Assembly: GCA_021014945.1 (NCBI GenBank)
Contig: MU266673.1
Location: 1-23,805 of the forward strand
From: Leucogyrophana mollusca
Lineage: Eukaryota; Basidiomycota; Agaricomycetes; Boletales
Length of the DNA: 23,805 nucleotides
Direction of reading: 5' to 3'
Shown here in pieces: positions 1 through 9,647 of this stretch. Position 1 is the first letter of the stretch. The number at the start of each line of letters is the position of its first letter. The position numbers were made by a program, and so were the translations under genes. The notes beneath the pieces were generated by a model, which was given only the letters and a program-made list of their open reading frames with translations, had not been told where the DNA came from and did no database searches.

Positions 1-3000
1 CCGCGCGACCCTCGCGCAGCTGCGCGCCGGCGCCGGGTCCCGCGCGGCGCGGCGCTTCCTGGAGTGGCTCGTGCTCGGGCGGGGGTGTGAGGTGGTTTTC
101 GTTTTTTGTGTTCTTTCGTTTTTCGTTTTTCGTCCCCTGTCTGTTTCTTCTTTGGATATTTTTTTTGTCGTTCGTTGCATCTTTTTTGTCGTTCTTTACT
201 CTGTTCTCTATGGGGTCGAGTACTGATTGATCCCCGCACGCATACAAACTCGAATTAACTCTCCACACACCACCGTCTCCTCGCCCTGAATTCGCGCTCG
301 AAATTCGTGAACCTCACTCCTGGACTCCGGACTCTTGATGCAACCTCCCACCCCACCCCACGCACGCACAAAACACACATAAAAAACGAAAACGCACACA
401 AAAACACGAAAACACACAGGACGCAGACTTGCACACGGCCCTCGCGCTGTCCGCCCTCGAGGACGTGTTCGCCGCGCTCGACGGCGAGGGGGGCGCCGGG
501 ACGGAGAAGCTGTGGCGCGCGAAAGGTGCGTTTGGTTTTTGGTTTTGGTTGTGGGTTTGGTTTTAGTTGAGGTGGAGGTTGCGGTTTGGTGTGCTTTACT
601 CTACGCTCGGTTTTGATTTTGATCTGCTCCGCCGTACGTTCGGAGGGGAGGGGAGTGAGGTGGAGTGGAGTGTGAGACACCGCACATACCACCTGATACT
701 GACCTTGCTTATTTTTTTTATTGTGTTAAACCCCCTGATCGTATCACCACGCTGACGCTGACTCGTCGAATACAGCATCCTCATACGCGTCGCCGCGCCG
801 CGCTTCTCCCGCTCGTGCTTCGTCGCAGCCCCCGCCTCCACCGTCGACGTCGACGTCGTCCCAGACGCACGCGCACCAACCGCAACCCCAATTCCATCAC
901 ACTCGACAAACACACCACCCACCCACACACCCGCACCCACACCAAACGCAAGCCCATGCCCATGCCCAAACGCCAATGCACCACACGCACCAAGCCCAAG
1001 CCGAGCCCCACCCCCAGCCGTTCATATCCTACTTCGCGGCGACGACGCCCGACTCGGGGGCGAAGGTGGCGCGCCTGAGGGGGGTGTTGTTTTTGCAGGG
1101 TGCGTGGGTTTTTCTTTTTGGTTTTGTGTTTCTATGGGCGGGGATATTCACGCTTTCCGCACTTACCTGACACTTTCCGCGTTGACTGACACTTTCCGCC
1201 CTGACTAACACTTTCTGCCTTCCCGCCTTGACTGACACTTTCCGCTTTCACTAACACTAACACTTTCACACTTTCCGCACCCGAATATCACTCGCACGGA
1301 CTCGCTAACACGCTCCCGCCCACAGGTTCGACGGCGTACGACGTCCGCGCTGTGCGTGCAAGGCTGGATGCGTGGGTGGAGGGCGGGGGCGGGGTTAGGG
1401 ATGAGGGTGAGGGTGAGGATGGGGCGGTGGACGGGGATGGGGGTGAGGACCGGGATGAGGACCGGGATGGGGGCGGGGATGGGGATGAGGGTGAGGACGA
1501 GGATGGGGACGGGGATGGGGATGGGAATGAGGATAAGGATACGGTCATGGACAAGGACAAGGGTACGGTCACGGCCAAGGACAGAGACACGGCCAAAGAC
1601 ACGGCCAAGGACAGGGATAAGGATAAGGATACCGCCAAAGGGCGGGAAGGGCGGGCGAGGCTCCTCGCGCTCGAGAGGGCTATTCTGGAGTCGAAGGTGC
1701 GTGGATATGTACTCCGCTTTGTCGTGCTCGCCAGTTGACGGGCCCTGCGCTTCGTTTTCGTTTCGATGTTCCCCCCGCCTACACCCCACAACACACGCAC
1801 GCCCTATCACTCACCCACACCAACCAACACACGCACACCCCCACCACGCCCACGCCCACACGCACACCCCCACCACGCCCACGCCCACACGCCCACCCTC
1901 CCACACTCCCCACGCCCACGCCCACACCCCCACCACAGCTCGCCAACCACCGCGCAGCGCTCACCACGCTCGTGCACGACCTGCGCGACGCGGCGTCCGC
2001 GGAGGCGTACTGCGCGTGCGGCGGGCGCGCGGTCGTGCGCGGGGAGCGCGGGTGGGGCGTCGGGGAGGCGTGGGCGGCGTGGGCGGCGTGTGTGGGGGTT
2101 GTTGGTGGTGGTGTGGGTGGAGGCGGGGGTGGGGTGAACGGGGGTGGGGTGAATGGGGGAAATGGAGGCGGTGGGAGTGGGAATGGGGACGAGGCGGCGA
2201 GGAGGACGGAGCTGCTGAGGGTGTTGTTGGAGGTGTATACGGCTGATGGGTGCGTCTCTCCCCTCCGTTTGTCTTGTTTGTGCGGTTCTGACGTGTTCGC
2301 TCGTGGCTCGTGGTTCTGGCGTGTTCGCTCACGCTCGCACAGGGAAGCGAGCCTCGCGCGAAGGCTCCTAGATGCGCAGGGCGGGGGGATGGATGTCGTT
2401 GATGTGCGTGTTGTTTCTTTGTGCGGTGCGCTGGGTTCGGTGTGCTGATTTGATTCACCTCTCTTTACCCCCCTTCTGTCCTCGCACCGCCGCCCGCCCT
2501 TCCGCCCTCTCACCACGCACCGCCGCCCGCCCTCCCGCCCCCTCACCACGCACCACGCACCACGCACCGCCCCCCGCCCCCACGCATACAGATCCTCCCG
2601 CAAATCCCGCCCTCCTGGCCGCTCAGCACCCTCTCCGGCTTCCTCGCGCGCTCCTCCCGGCGGACGCTGCACGCGCGCCACGAGGGGATGCTCGTGAAGG
2701 GCGTGTGTGCGGGGGAGAATTTGGAGGTGGGTTTTTCTGGTCTTTGATTGCGCATACCTTGCGTTTCCTACATACCTTGCGTTTCCCCACACCCCCTGTG
2801 TTCGTCACATACCCCCATCGCTAACGCGACTTGCCACGCAGGTCATGGACAAGACGTGGCTCGTCCTCCGGGACCAGGGCGCCATCGTCGAAGAGGCCGC
2901 GGACGATTCAGACGAGGACGAGGGCGAAGACGGCGGCGAAAAGGTGTCGGTGGTGGACGAGAAAGCTGCGGCTGTTCTGGCGGACAGGCTGGCGAGGAAG

Positions 3001-3063
3001 GTTGGGAGTGGGGGTGCTCCGCGGGTGGTGGATGTCGAGGGAGGGGGGGAGGGGATATTGTAG
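1..3063 (+). CDS. Vps3/TGFBRAP1-like endosomal tethering subunit, C-terminal 539 codons (5' end outside window)
   Basis: Vps3-type proteins are subunits of the CORVET tethering complex on endosomes. Proposed exons: 1-91, 420-525, 776-1099, 1326-1696, 1939-2249, 2343-2403, 2592-2726, 2842-3063. All phases join and the last exon ends in TAG. Typical family motifs are FISYFAATTPDS, ALERAILESK, HRAALTTLVHDLRDAASAEAYC and, in the Vps39-2-like C-terminal domain, IPPSWPLSTLSGFLARS, CAGENLEV and TWLVLRDQGAIVEEA. Three low-complexity insertions swell it: a His/Gln/Pro stretch in exon 3, an Asp/Gly/Lys stretch in exon 4 and a Gly/Asn stretch in exon 5. Third codon positions are very GC-rich. The first visible donor, GAG|GTGGTT, is chosen by phase and is the least sure. 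The N-terminal CNH domain expected of a full-length protein lies upstream of base 1, if present. This copy looks intact, unlike the three fragments downstream. Confidence 0.75.
1146..1290 (+). repeat. Intronic minisatellite with repeated branch-site-like words
   Basis: Intron 3 of the Vps3-like gene contains about six imperfect copies of a unit close to TGACTGACACTTTCCGC. Each unit carries CTGAC or CTAAC, which fits the fungal branch-site consensus CTRAY. Confidence 0.7.
1377..1640 (+). repeat. Purine-rich coding minisatellite in exon 4
   Basis: Short imperfect units such as GGGGATGAGGGTGAGGA, grading into GACAAGGATAAGG and GACACGGCCAAG. In frame they encode Gly/Asp/Glu, then Asp/Lys/Thr/Ala low complexity within the Vps3-like protein. 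The stretch is uninterrupted by stops in the coding frame, so it probably forms a disordered loop between helical repeats. Confidence 0.75.
1778..1935 (+). repeat. C/A-rich simple repeat in intron 4
   Basis: Units of CACGCCCACGCCCACACC repeat up to the CACAG acceptor before exon 5. It is strongly strand-asymmetric, with almost no G. Confidence 0.7.
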
Positions 3064-3821
3064 ATAGCAGAAACCTGGCAAGCACTCGGAGGCCTTCCTT
3101 TGTCTCGTGTCGCGGACGGGTGTTGACAAATGGCTCTGGCGAACACTGTTCGCAGGGTTAGCTTTAGGTGTTTGGTATATAGAGTCCCCTTGATGCATCC
3201 TTGGGGGCTGGCTATTTTTTTTTTTTGAAAAAAATCTAGTAGTTGCTGCTGTGAGAACCTGTTCTATACGACAAGGAGTCAAGTTTGACTATGGACTAGG
3301 GGACTTGAACCAGGACATGCTCAAAACCATGATTTTCTTCCTCAAAGCAAAATTCCTAAGCGACCACGCTCAATGAAGTAGCCCTAACACACAGAACTCC
3401 TTCAGTTGCAGAGACCCCGGAGAGACTGTGAGCCTACCCCGGGCACTAGGCTCCCCCTCATCAAGCACCTTGCGCCGATCGTCGACGCCACCAAACACCC
3501 GCCGACAGAAAATGGTGTCCCCGATCGGTATGCACCTGCTACCACGCACAAACCCAATTCAGCAGATTGCCACTAACAAAGTTGTCCAGACGGTTCTCGT
3601 GCAGTGCGCACGCGGGCTTTTGAATGGCAGGATTGTCGTAACAGTATGGGGCACATATCAGATCTATGGCTCGAAGAGGCCTCCAAGAACTACGGGAGTA
3701 TGCATTGGCTCAGGAAGCCTCACGTGGAATGAAGGTTCCTGGAAGAAGGCTAGTAGATATACTTTGTCGACTCGAACCGCTGAAAAACCTAAGTCATGCG
3801 CTAGCACACCGCGTCCGCGCA
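3064..3821. other. Convergent intergenic region and 3' flank of secreted gene 1
   Basis: This lies between the stop of the Vps3-like gene and the stop of secreted gene 1. The part from about 3440 to 3821 is repeated beside copy 2 (about 6700-7077) and partly beside copy 3 (about 9505-9647). Open frames here are not kept between copies, because stops appear in copies 2 and 3, so it is treated as noncoding 3' flank. Confidence 0.6.
3215..3375 (-). mobile_element. Possible tRNA-derived SINE relic
   Basis: On the minus strand an A-box-like TGGTCGCTTAGG (3355-3366) is followed 43 nt later by a B-box-like GGTTCAAGTCC (3301-3311), then about 75 nt of unrelated DNA and a run of 12 A ending at 3215. 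This is the layout of a Pol III SINE. A functional tRNA is excluded because the T-stem and acceptor do not pair. No target-site duplication was found, so the call is weak. Confidence 0.3.
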
Positions 3822-4366
3822 CTACCGTTTGGCACGGCAAGCATGGAACGAGCCAGCTAAGCGCAACTTCGAGTTGGTCGTGTTCCGCGCCACGTTGCTA
3901 TTGAACCTCTCTAAGTAGAAACGAATCGCAGTCAGCAACGCTACCGGTACGCAGCAATGGCATCTCCACGACGCACCGATGACTCGCTTGCCGTCGCAGT
4001 CGAACCCTTCAAAGAGCGACATCGAGATTTTTGACTTCTTCGCAGCGCTGAGGGCAAACGACTGCAATTCGTAGCCGGGGTCGAAGTCGAAGGAGGCGCA
4101 CGGGGTGCACTCTCCGTAGTCGAGGGAGTTGGAGTACGGTACTTGGGGCAATTCCACGCCGGCGCCGTGGGGACTATGGATGAACAGAGGCTCGGTTAGC
4201 TCATTGGGCATGTGCATGACTGCCTCGCCCTGAACACGCACCAGTATGGGGCGACGTATAATGTGGCATCCCACCGACCAGTCTCCATCGTTTTGGGGGT
4301 ACAATGGGCGCCGGCAATACCCGCAGTAGCGGCGAGAAGAGCGAGGACTGCTGCTTTGGACGACAT
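3822..4366 (-). CDS. Small secreted six-cysteine protein, copy 1 (136 aa)
   Basis: Three exons: 4366-4242, 4173-3977 and 3910-3822. Intron 1 (68 nt) runs from GTGCGT through CTAAC to ATAG. Intron 2 (66 nt) runs from GTGCGT through CTGAC to TTAG. The protein starts MSSKAAVLALLAATAG, a clear signal peptide with likely cleavage near residue 20, so it should enter the secretory pathway. Cysteines are at 22, 42, 64, 67, 101 and 132; Cys42 is formed across the first splice junction (TG|T). A CTPC pair and an NTT sequon are present, and there is no membrane segment after the signal. The spacing KSKISMSLFEGFDCDGK then NSNVARNTT resembles beta/gamma-crystallin-like small fungal proteins, but that is only an impression. 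Function unknown; it could be an effector, a wall-associated protein or a small defence protein. Convergent with the Vps3-like gene. Confidence 0.8.
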
Positions 4367-4433
4367 TGGGCTGCGGGGTGGTGTGGTATCGATGCAAGGT
4401 GGAGCGTTTTTCCATTTCATCTCGCCCGCACCT

Positions 4434-4443
4434 ACATTTATGT
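4434..4443 (-). promoter_or_regulatory. TATA-like box of secreted gene 1
   Basis: Minus-strand ACATAAATGT lies about 70 nt upstream of the start codon. The same word sits at the same distance in copy 4 and, as ATAAATATGG, in copy 3, so position and sequence are conserved. Confidence 0.5.
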
Positions 4444-4486
4444 CCATGGAGCCCTTGCTGCCCCACCTAGAAATTTTCAAGGGTTT

Positions 4487-5190
4487 GCAGCGCGAGACGA
4501 GCTGTCGACGGGTTGTACTGTGCCGAGCTGCCAAGATATTTAACAGCCTCCGGGACACATCTCCTCAAAAATGACAGGCGCTCCCTGCAAATGTTCTCAA
4601 CACCCTCGGGCAAGCCTCGGGGACACATCCTCTCAAAAAGGTCAAACGCTCCTCGAGTTGTAGGGAGTGCCATCTGTGGACTGAGAACCGCCGGGGCTAG
4701 TACTTGCTGTTGAAGTACTAGGAAGCCGGTCTGAGGAAACGGCTCGAGGAGATTGAAGGTCATTGGCATATCGAATTGACGGGCTAAAAATCCTACTCGG
4801 AGTCGATTCTGAGCACCGCAAGTCATAGTTGGACACCGGTTCGTCAGGGGCTCCACATGTTTCCGGCGGTTTGACTGGACCACGAGGAGGGATGCGGTTC
4901 AATGTGCCCGCACGGAACCTGCGGGAGCCCGCAAATCGAGAAGAGCTGTCGACGGACGTCCGGACTGTATCGTGCCTTGGGCTAGCAACACCTTCAACCG
5001 CTTCGGGATAGATCTCCTCAGAGGTCAGATGTCCCCAAGTCGTAGGTCATACTGTCTGTTGGTTGGGAACAGCCGTGACTATCGCTATTGACTGGAAGCC
5101 TGGTCTGAGGAAATGCCAGTCGAAGTGACTGAAGGTGATAAGAGCATTGACGACCTAATTCCACTCGGAGTTGACTCTGTTACCTCTAAT
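4487..5190. repeat. Upstream spacer of secreted gene 1, internally repeated
   Basis: Noncoding spacer between secreted gene 1 and the first Vps3 fragment. It contains two related subunits, one from about 4490 and one from about 4935. Each begins with GAGCTGTCGACGG (4499-4511 and 4943-4955), continues with a word like CCTCGGGACACATCTCCTCA and ends with a stretch near CTACTCGGAGTCGATTCTG. Copy 2 has the same two subunits, while copies 3 and 4 have one. Confidence 0.6.
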
Positions 5191-5199
5191 CGCTTACTC

Positions 5200-6354
5200 A
5201 CCCTCCCACCCCACACAGCCCGACAACCACCGCGCGGCGCTCACGACGTTCGTGCACGACACGCGCGACGCGGCATCCGCAGAGGCGTACTGGTGTGCGC
5301 GGGGAGCGGGGGTGGGGCATCGGGGACGAGTGGGGCGCGTGGGCGGGGCGCGTGGGTGTGATGAGTGGGGGTGCGATGAATGGAAGTGGCAATATGAATG
5401 GAAGTGGGGGAAGTCAGGGAAGTGGGGTGAATGGGGATCCGGCGAGGACGGAGCTGCTGAGGGTGCTGTTGGAGTATATGGCTGATGGGTGCGTCTCCCT
5501 GCTTGTCTTGTGTGTGCGGTTCTGGCGCGTTTGCTTGGGGTTTTGGCGCGTTTGCTCGTGGTTCTGGCGTGTTTGCTCACGGTCGCACAGGGAGGCGAGC
5601 CTCGCGTGGAGGCTCTGTATGCGCAGGGCGGGGGGATGAATGTCGGTGATGTGCGTCCTTTTTATTTGTGCGGCGCGTTGGGTTGGGTGTGTTAATTTGA
5701 TTCGGTTTTCTCCTCACACCGTCCCCCGCCCTCCCACCACGTTTTCCCTCCCCGCCCTCCATCACGTCCTCCGTCCCCACACTCCCCCCATGCACCCCCC
5801 CTCCCCCGCACGTAGATCTTCCCACAGGGCACGCTCTCCTGGCCACTCAGCACCCTTTCCGGCGTCCTCGTCCGTTCCTTCCGGCGGACGCTGCACACGT
5901 GCCACGAGGGGATGCTCATGAAGGGCATGTGTGCGGGGGAGAATTTGGACGTGGGTTTCTTTTGCTCTTTGGTCTTTGAGGTTTTGTGGGGTGCGGGGTG
6001 GTTGCGGGTTGCGGGGCTGCTCGCGTTATACCACGCGCCTGATGCCCACATAGCTTGTATACCGTATCCCGCATGCCTTGCGTTTCCCCACATCCCATGC
6101 GTTCATCACACGCCTCTCATCGCTAATGCGGCTTGCCACCCAGGTCATGGACAAGACGTGGCTCGTCCTCCGGGACCAGGGCGCCATCGTCGAAGAGGCC
6201 ACAGACGATCCCGACGAGGACAAAGACGGAAACGAAAAGGTGGCGGTGGTGGACGAGAAAGCTGCGCCTGTTCTGGCGGACAGATTGGCGGGGAAAGTTG
6301 GGGCTACTCCGCGGGTGGTGGACGTCGAGGGAGGGGGGGGAGGGGAAATTGTAG
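5200..6354 (+). pseudogene. Decayed Vps3-like 3' fragment A (exons 5-8)
   Basis: Duplicate of the last four exons of the Vps3-like gene. The exon 5 equivalent starts at 5219 after CACACAG and reads DNHRAALTTFVHDTRDAASA, then loses frame through a deletion of roughly 16 nt just after EAYW. The exon 6 equivalent (5591) has a one-base deletion. The exon 7 equivalent (5816-5950) is open and reads LSWPLSTLSGVLVRSFRR. The exon 8 equivalent (from 6144) keeps TWLVLRDQGAIVEEA, but a longer G run shifts the frame past the old stop. No start codon or 5' exons are present. It is the best preserved of the three fragments, so probably the youngest or least damaged. Confidence 0.85.
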
Positions 6355-7077
6355 TTGGTGAGGTGTGGTGTGGCGTGGCGTGGCGTGGCATGGATGGTAT
6401 GTTTGGCTTTGGCTTCGACTTTTCCTTCGACTTCGACTTCAAAAGAGTGGACGTGAGGCTATCTTGGAGTGTTGGTTCGTGCTACGGCTTACAGAGATAT
6501 TTTCTGTGTTCAGGACTGTTCGGGAGTATGTGCCGGGGGTCTTTGCAGGCCATAGTGCTGACATTGGTCCGGAGGAACATGAGGTAGTCACGGTGTCGCC
6601 GCAAGGTGAACCGAAGTGGAATTTCGTGCTTAGTTCTGATGACTTTGAAATTCGGAATGGGTGAAGTGCGTCCGAAGTACAACAACTTGACTCCCACAGG
6701 CCCTCCCCTCACTTCCCCGAGTCATCAAGCACTTTGCACCGATCGTCGAGGCCACAGACACCCACCGACAGAAATGGTGTCCCCGATCGGTATGCACCTG
6801 CTACCACGCACAACTCACCTGATTCAGCAGATTGGCACTGGCGAGGTTGTTCAGGTTCTCGTGCAGTGTGTACGCTGGCTTTCGAAGGGCAGGATTTTGT
6901 TGTAACAACAAATAACGCATATCAGATCTATGCCTCGAAGAACTACAGGAGTAATCATTGGCTCAGGAAGCCTCACGTAGAATGCAGATGCCCAGAAGAT
7001 TCAGACTAGTAGATATATTTCATCAACTCGAACCACTGAAAAACCCGACTCATGCGCTAGTACACCGCGTCCGCGTA
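6355..7077. other. 3' flank between Vps3 fragment A and secreted gene 2
   Basis: It begins with a short GGCGTGGCGTGG repeat and a TTCGACTT repeat (about 6370-6445). The stretch at about 6453-6580 matches 9336-9455 beside copy 3, and about 6700-7077 matches the flank of secreted gene 1. Reading frames carry stops relative to the other copies, and I see no supported gene. Confidence 0.5.
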
Positions 7078-7618
7078 CTACCTGGCACCACGGCAAGCGA
7101 TGAACGAGCTAGCCGCACGCAACTCCGAGCTGGTCGTGTTCTGCGCCACGCCGCCATGGAACTCTAAGAAGAAACAGAGGGCAGTCAGCAACGCTATCGA
7201 TACGCAGCAATGATATCTCCGCGACGCACCGGTCGTCACGCCGCCGCAGTCGGTTCCGTCCGCGAGCCACCACGAGATTTTCGATTTCTTCGCAGCGCTG
7301 AAAGCGAACGACTGCACGTGGTCGCTCACTAGGTGGCCGAGGTTGTAGCACGGGGTGCACTCTTCGTAGTCGAGGGAGTTGGAGTACGGGGATGGGGGAA
7401 AGTATTCAAGTAAGCTGCCGGCACTGTCGACGAACAGAAGTTCGGTCAGCTCACTGGGCCGTGCAAGACTGCCTTGTCCTGAACACGCACCAGTATGCGC
7501 CGTTGTGGAATTCGGCTGCCCACCGACCGGTCTCCATTGTTTTGAGGGTACAATGGGTGGCGCTGGCGATACCCGCAGTGGCGGCGAGAAGACCGAGAAA
7601 TGCGGCTTTGGACGACAT
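7078..7618 (-). CDS. Small secreted six-cysteine protein, copy 2 (135 aa)
   Basis: Exons 7618-7491, 7423-7230 and 7163-7078; introns of 67 and 66 nt with the same donors, branch words (CTGAC in both) and CAG/TAG acceptors as copy 1. Signal peptide MSSKAAFLGLLAATAG. Cysteines are at 23, 43, 65, 68, 102 and 131, with Cys43 again assembled over intron 1. The mature part keeps PYSNSLDY, ECTPCYNLG, SFAFSAAKKSKIS and NTTSSELRAASSF. It ends four residues after the last cysteine, as copy 1 does. Coding is intact, but the upstream TATA-like element found in the other three copies is missing because of a deletion at 7680/7681, so expression may be reduced or changed. Function unknown. Confidence 0.78.
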
Positions 7619-7674
7619 TGGGCTGCGGGGTGGTGTGGTGTCGATGCTGGTTTGAAGCGTTATCCAGTTTCATC

Positions 7675-7686
7675 TCGCCCTGCAGT
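7675..7686 (-). promoter_or_regulatory. Promoter deletion junction upstream of secreted gene 2
   Basis: Compared with copy 1 (4428-4485), about 58 bp are absent between CATCTCGCCC and TGCAGTGCGAG, including the conserved TATA-like ATAAAT element. Short C/CTGCA similarity at the ends suggests a microhomology deletion. Confidence 0.65.
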
Positions 7687-8479
7687 GCGAGACGAGCTGT
7701 CGACGGGTTGTACCGTGCCGAGCTGCCAAGACATCCGACAGCCGGGGACGCGTCTCCCCAAAAAGGTCAGACGCCACCCGAGTCGTAGGTAGTGCCATCT
7801 GTTGACTGGGAACCGCGCTGGCTAGTGCTGTTGAAGTACTAGGGGCCCATTCTTAGGAAATGTCGGTCGAGGAGATTGAAGGTGATTAGCGTATCGACGG
7901 GCTGAAAATCCTACTCAGAATCGATTCTGAGCACTCACAGTCATGGTTGGACACCTTTGGACACCGGTTCGTCAGAGGCTCCACATGTTTCCGATGGTCT
8001 GACTGGACCACGAGGACGGATGCGGATTCAATGTGTCCGCATGGAACCTGTGGGAGCCCGCAAGTCGAGGAGAGCGGTCGACGGACGTCCGGACTGTATC
8101 GTGCCTTGAGTTAGCAACATTTTCAACCGCCTCGGGACACATCTCCTCAGAGGTCAGACGTCCCCGGGTCGTAGGTAATACTGTCTGTTGACTGGGAACA
8201 GCCGTGACCATCACTATTGACTAGAAGCCTGGTCTGAGGAAATGACAGTCGAAGAGATTGAAGTTGATTTTCTGCCGTGCCATATGTCGATGACCATCGG
8301 CTGACGCAGTCCCGTAGGAGCTGAAGTACTGGCAGTACCTTCTCTTTATCAGGCAAATTACCTTCTCACAAAACTTCCTCGTTCCCCTCCTTGATCACAG
8401 CCTTGGGGCGGCGTCTGCGTTGACCAGATGAGCGACATGCTGCAACGATCTCACGGCACCCTCCAATCGGTGAGGACGT
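7687..8479. repeat. Upstream spacer of secreted gene 2
   Basis: Two subunits as in the spacer of copy 1 (GAGCTGTCGACGG at 7694-7706, and GAGCGGTCGACGG near 8074), down to about 8260. From about 8265 to 8479 the sequence is unique to this unit and shows no supported gene. Confidence 0.55.
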
Positions 8480-9314
8480 CGGGGCCGCAGCAAGGAGGAT
8501 GGGACTGTTGAGGATGTCGTAGGAAGTGTATACGGCTGATGGGTGTCTCTCCCCTACCTCGTTTGTGCACGGTATGGACGCGTTTTCTCGCGGTTTTGGT
8601 GTGTTTGCTCGCACAGGGAGACAAACCTTGCATGTAGGCTCCTGGGTGCGTAGGGCAAGGGGATAGATGTCGTTGACATGTATCCTGTTCCTTTGTGCAG
8701 CGGGTTGGGTCGGGTGTGCTGAATTGATTCGGTTTCTGCTCACCTCTCTTTTTTTTCCCTTTTCTCCTCACACCGCCCCCCGCCCTCCCACCACGTGCTC
8801 CCTCCCCATACTCAGATCCTCCCGCAGATACCGCCCTCCTGGTCGCTCAGCACCTCCCCGGCTTCCTCGCCCGCCCCTCCCGTCGGACGCTGCACGTGCG
8901 CCACTTGAGGGTGCTCGCGAAGGGCGTGTGTGCGGGGGAGAATTTGGAAGTGTGTTTTTTTGGTCTTTGGGTTTTTGTGCGATTTGGGGCGGTTGCGGGC
9001 TGCAGGGTTGCTTGCGTTTACACCATGCACCTGATGCCCACATAGCTTGCATCCCTTGTGTATACCGTGCCCCATCCCCTGCGGTTATCACAATACCCCT
9101 CATCGCTAACGCGGCTCGTCCTCCGGGAGCAGGGCGCCATCGTCGAAGAGGCCGCGGATGATTCCGATGAGGGCGAAGGCGATAATCCTGACAACGAAAG
9201 GTGTCGGTGGTAGACGGGAAAGCTGCTGCGGTTCTGGCGGACAGGTTGGTGGTGAAGGTTGATGTTGCTCCGCGGGTGGTGGGTGTCGAGGGAGGGGGCG
9301 AGGGGATATTGTAG
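8480..9314 (+). pseudogene. Decayed Vps3-like 3' fragment B
   Basis: Equivalents of the end of exon 5 (to about 8540), exon 6 (about 8617-8678), exon 7 (8816-8950) and exon 8 (9113-9314). Exon 6 carries an in-frame TAG, and its donor has changed from GTGCGT to ATGTAT. Exon 7 has a one-base deletion in the SWSLST region. Before exon 8 a deletion removes the intron acceptor and the first codons (the VMDKTW part). The old stop context ATATTGTAG is still visible. Clearly nonfunctional and the most damaged copy of exon 8. Confidence 0.85.
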
Positions 9315-9647
9315 TGCGGTGTGTGTCGTACGTGGGTTTATCTTGGAGTGTTGGTTCGTGCTACAGCTTACAGAGCTATTTTCTGAGTGCAGAAGTGTAT
9401 TCCGGGAGTCTTTGCAGGCCATGGTGCTAACCTTGGTTCGGAGGAGCTGAAACATCAGAGGTAGCGGGCCATATTAGTACTGTAATGGAGGTTTGATAAA
9501 TGAAGCATCTATGGCTCGAGGAGGTATCCGAAAACTACAAGAGTAGGCATTAGTTCGAAAAGCCGCACGTGGAATGTAAATGAACAGTAGAAGATGATAG
9601 TGGATTTGCTTCGTCAACTCAAACCACTCGAAAACCCAAATCATGCG
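9315..9647. other. 3' flank between Vps3 fragment B and secreted gene 3
   Basis: About 9336-9455 matches 6453-6580, and about 9505-9647 matches the 3' flanks of copies 1 and 2 in shortened form. Several stops in each frame; no gene seen. Confidence 0.5.

Noticed and set aside
1205..1810. Long minus-strand ORFs over the Vps3 exon 4 repeat
   Set aside because: Low-complexity antisense of a purine-rich coding repeat; the plus-strand frame has matching splice sites and family motifs.
1779..2792. 337-codon minus-strand ORF
   Set aside because: Antisense of GC-rich exons and introns of the Vps3-like gene, with biased composition and no recognisable motif.
3301..3373. Possible tRNA gene on the minus strand (B-box-like word)
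   Set aside because: The T-stem and acceptor stem do not pair, so only a SINE-like relic is offered, with low confidence.
3666..3860. Plus-strand frame with ELREYALAQEASRG and LEPLKNLSHALAHRV beside copy 1
   Set aside because: The homologous flank in copies 2 and 3 has stops in the same frame, and it overlaps the antisense of the secreted gene end. Treated as noncoding flank.
4196..4558. Single uninterrupted minus-strand ORF of 120 codons over exon 1 of secreted gene 1
   Set aside because: It reads through the GTGCGT donor. All four copies agree on a spliced model that restores a cysteine and joins the downstream conserved frame.
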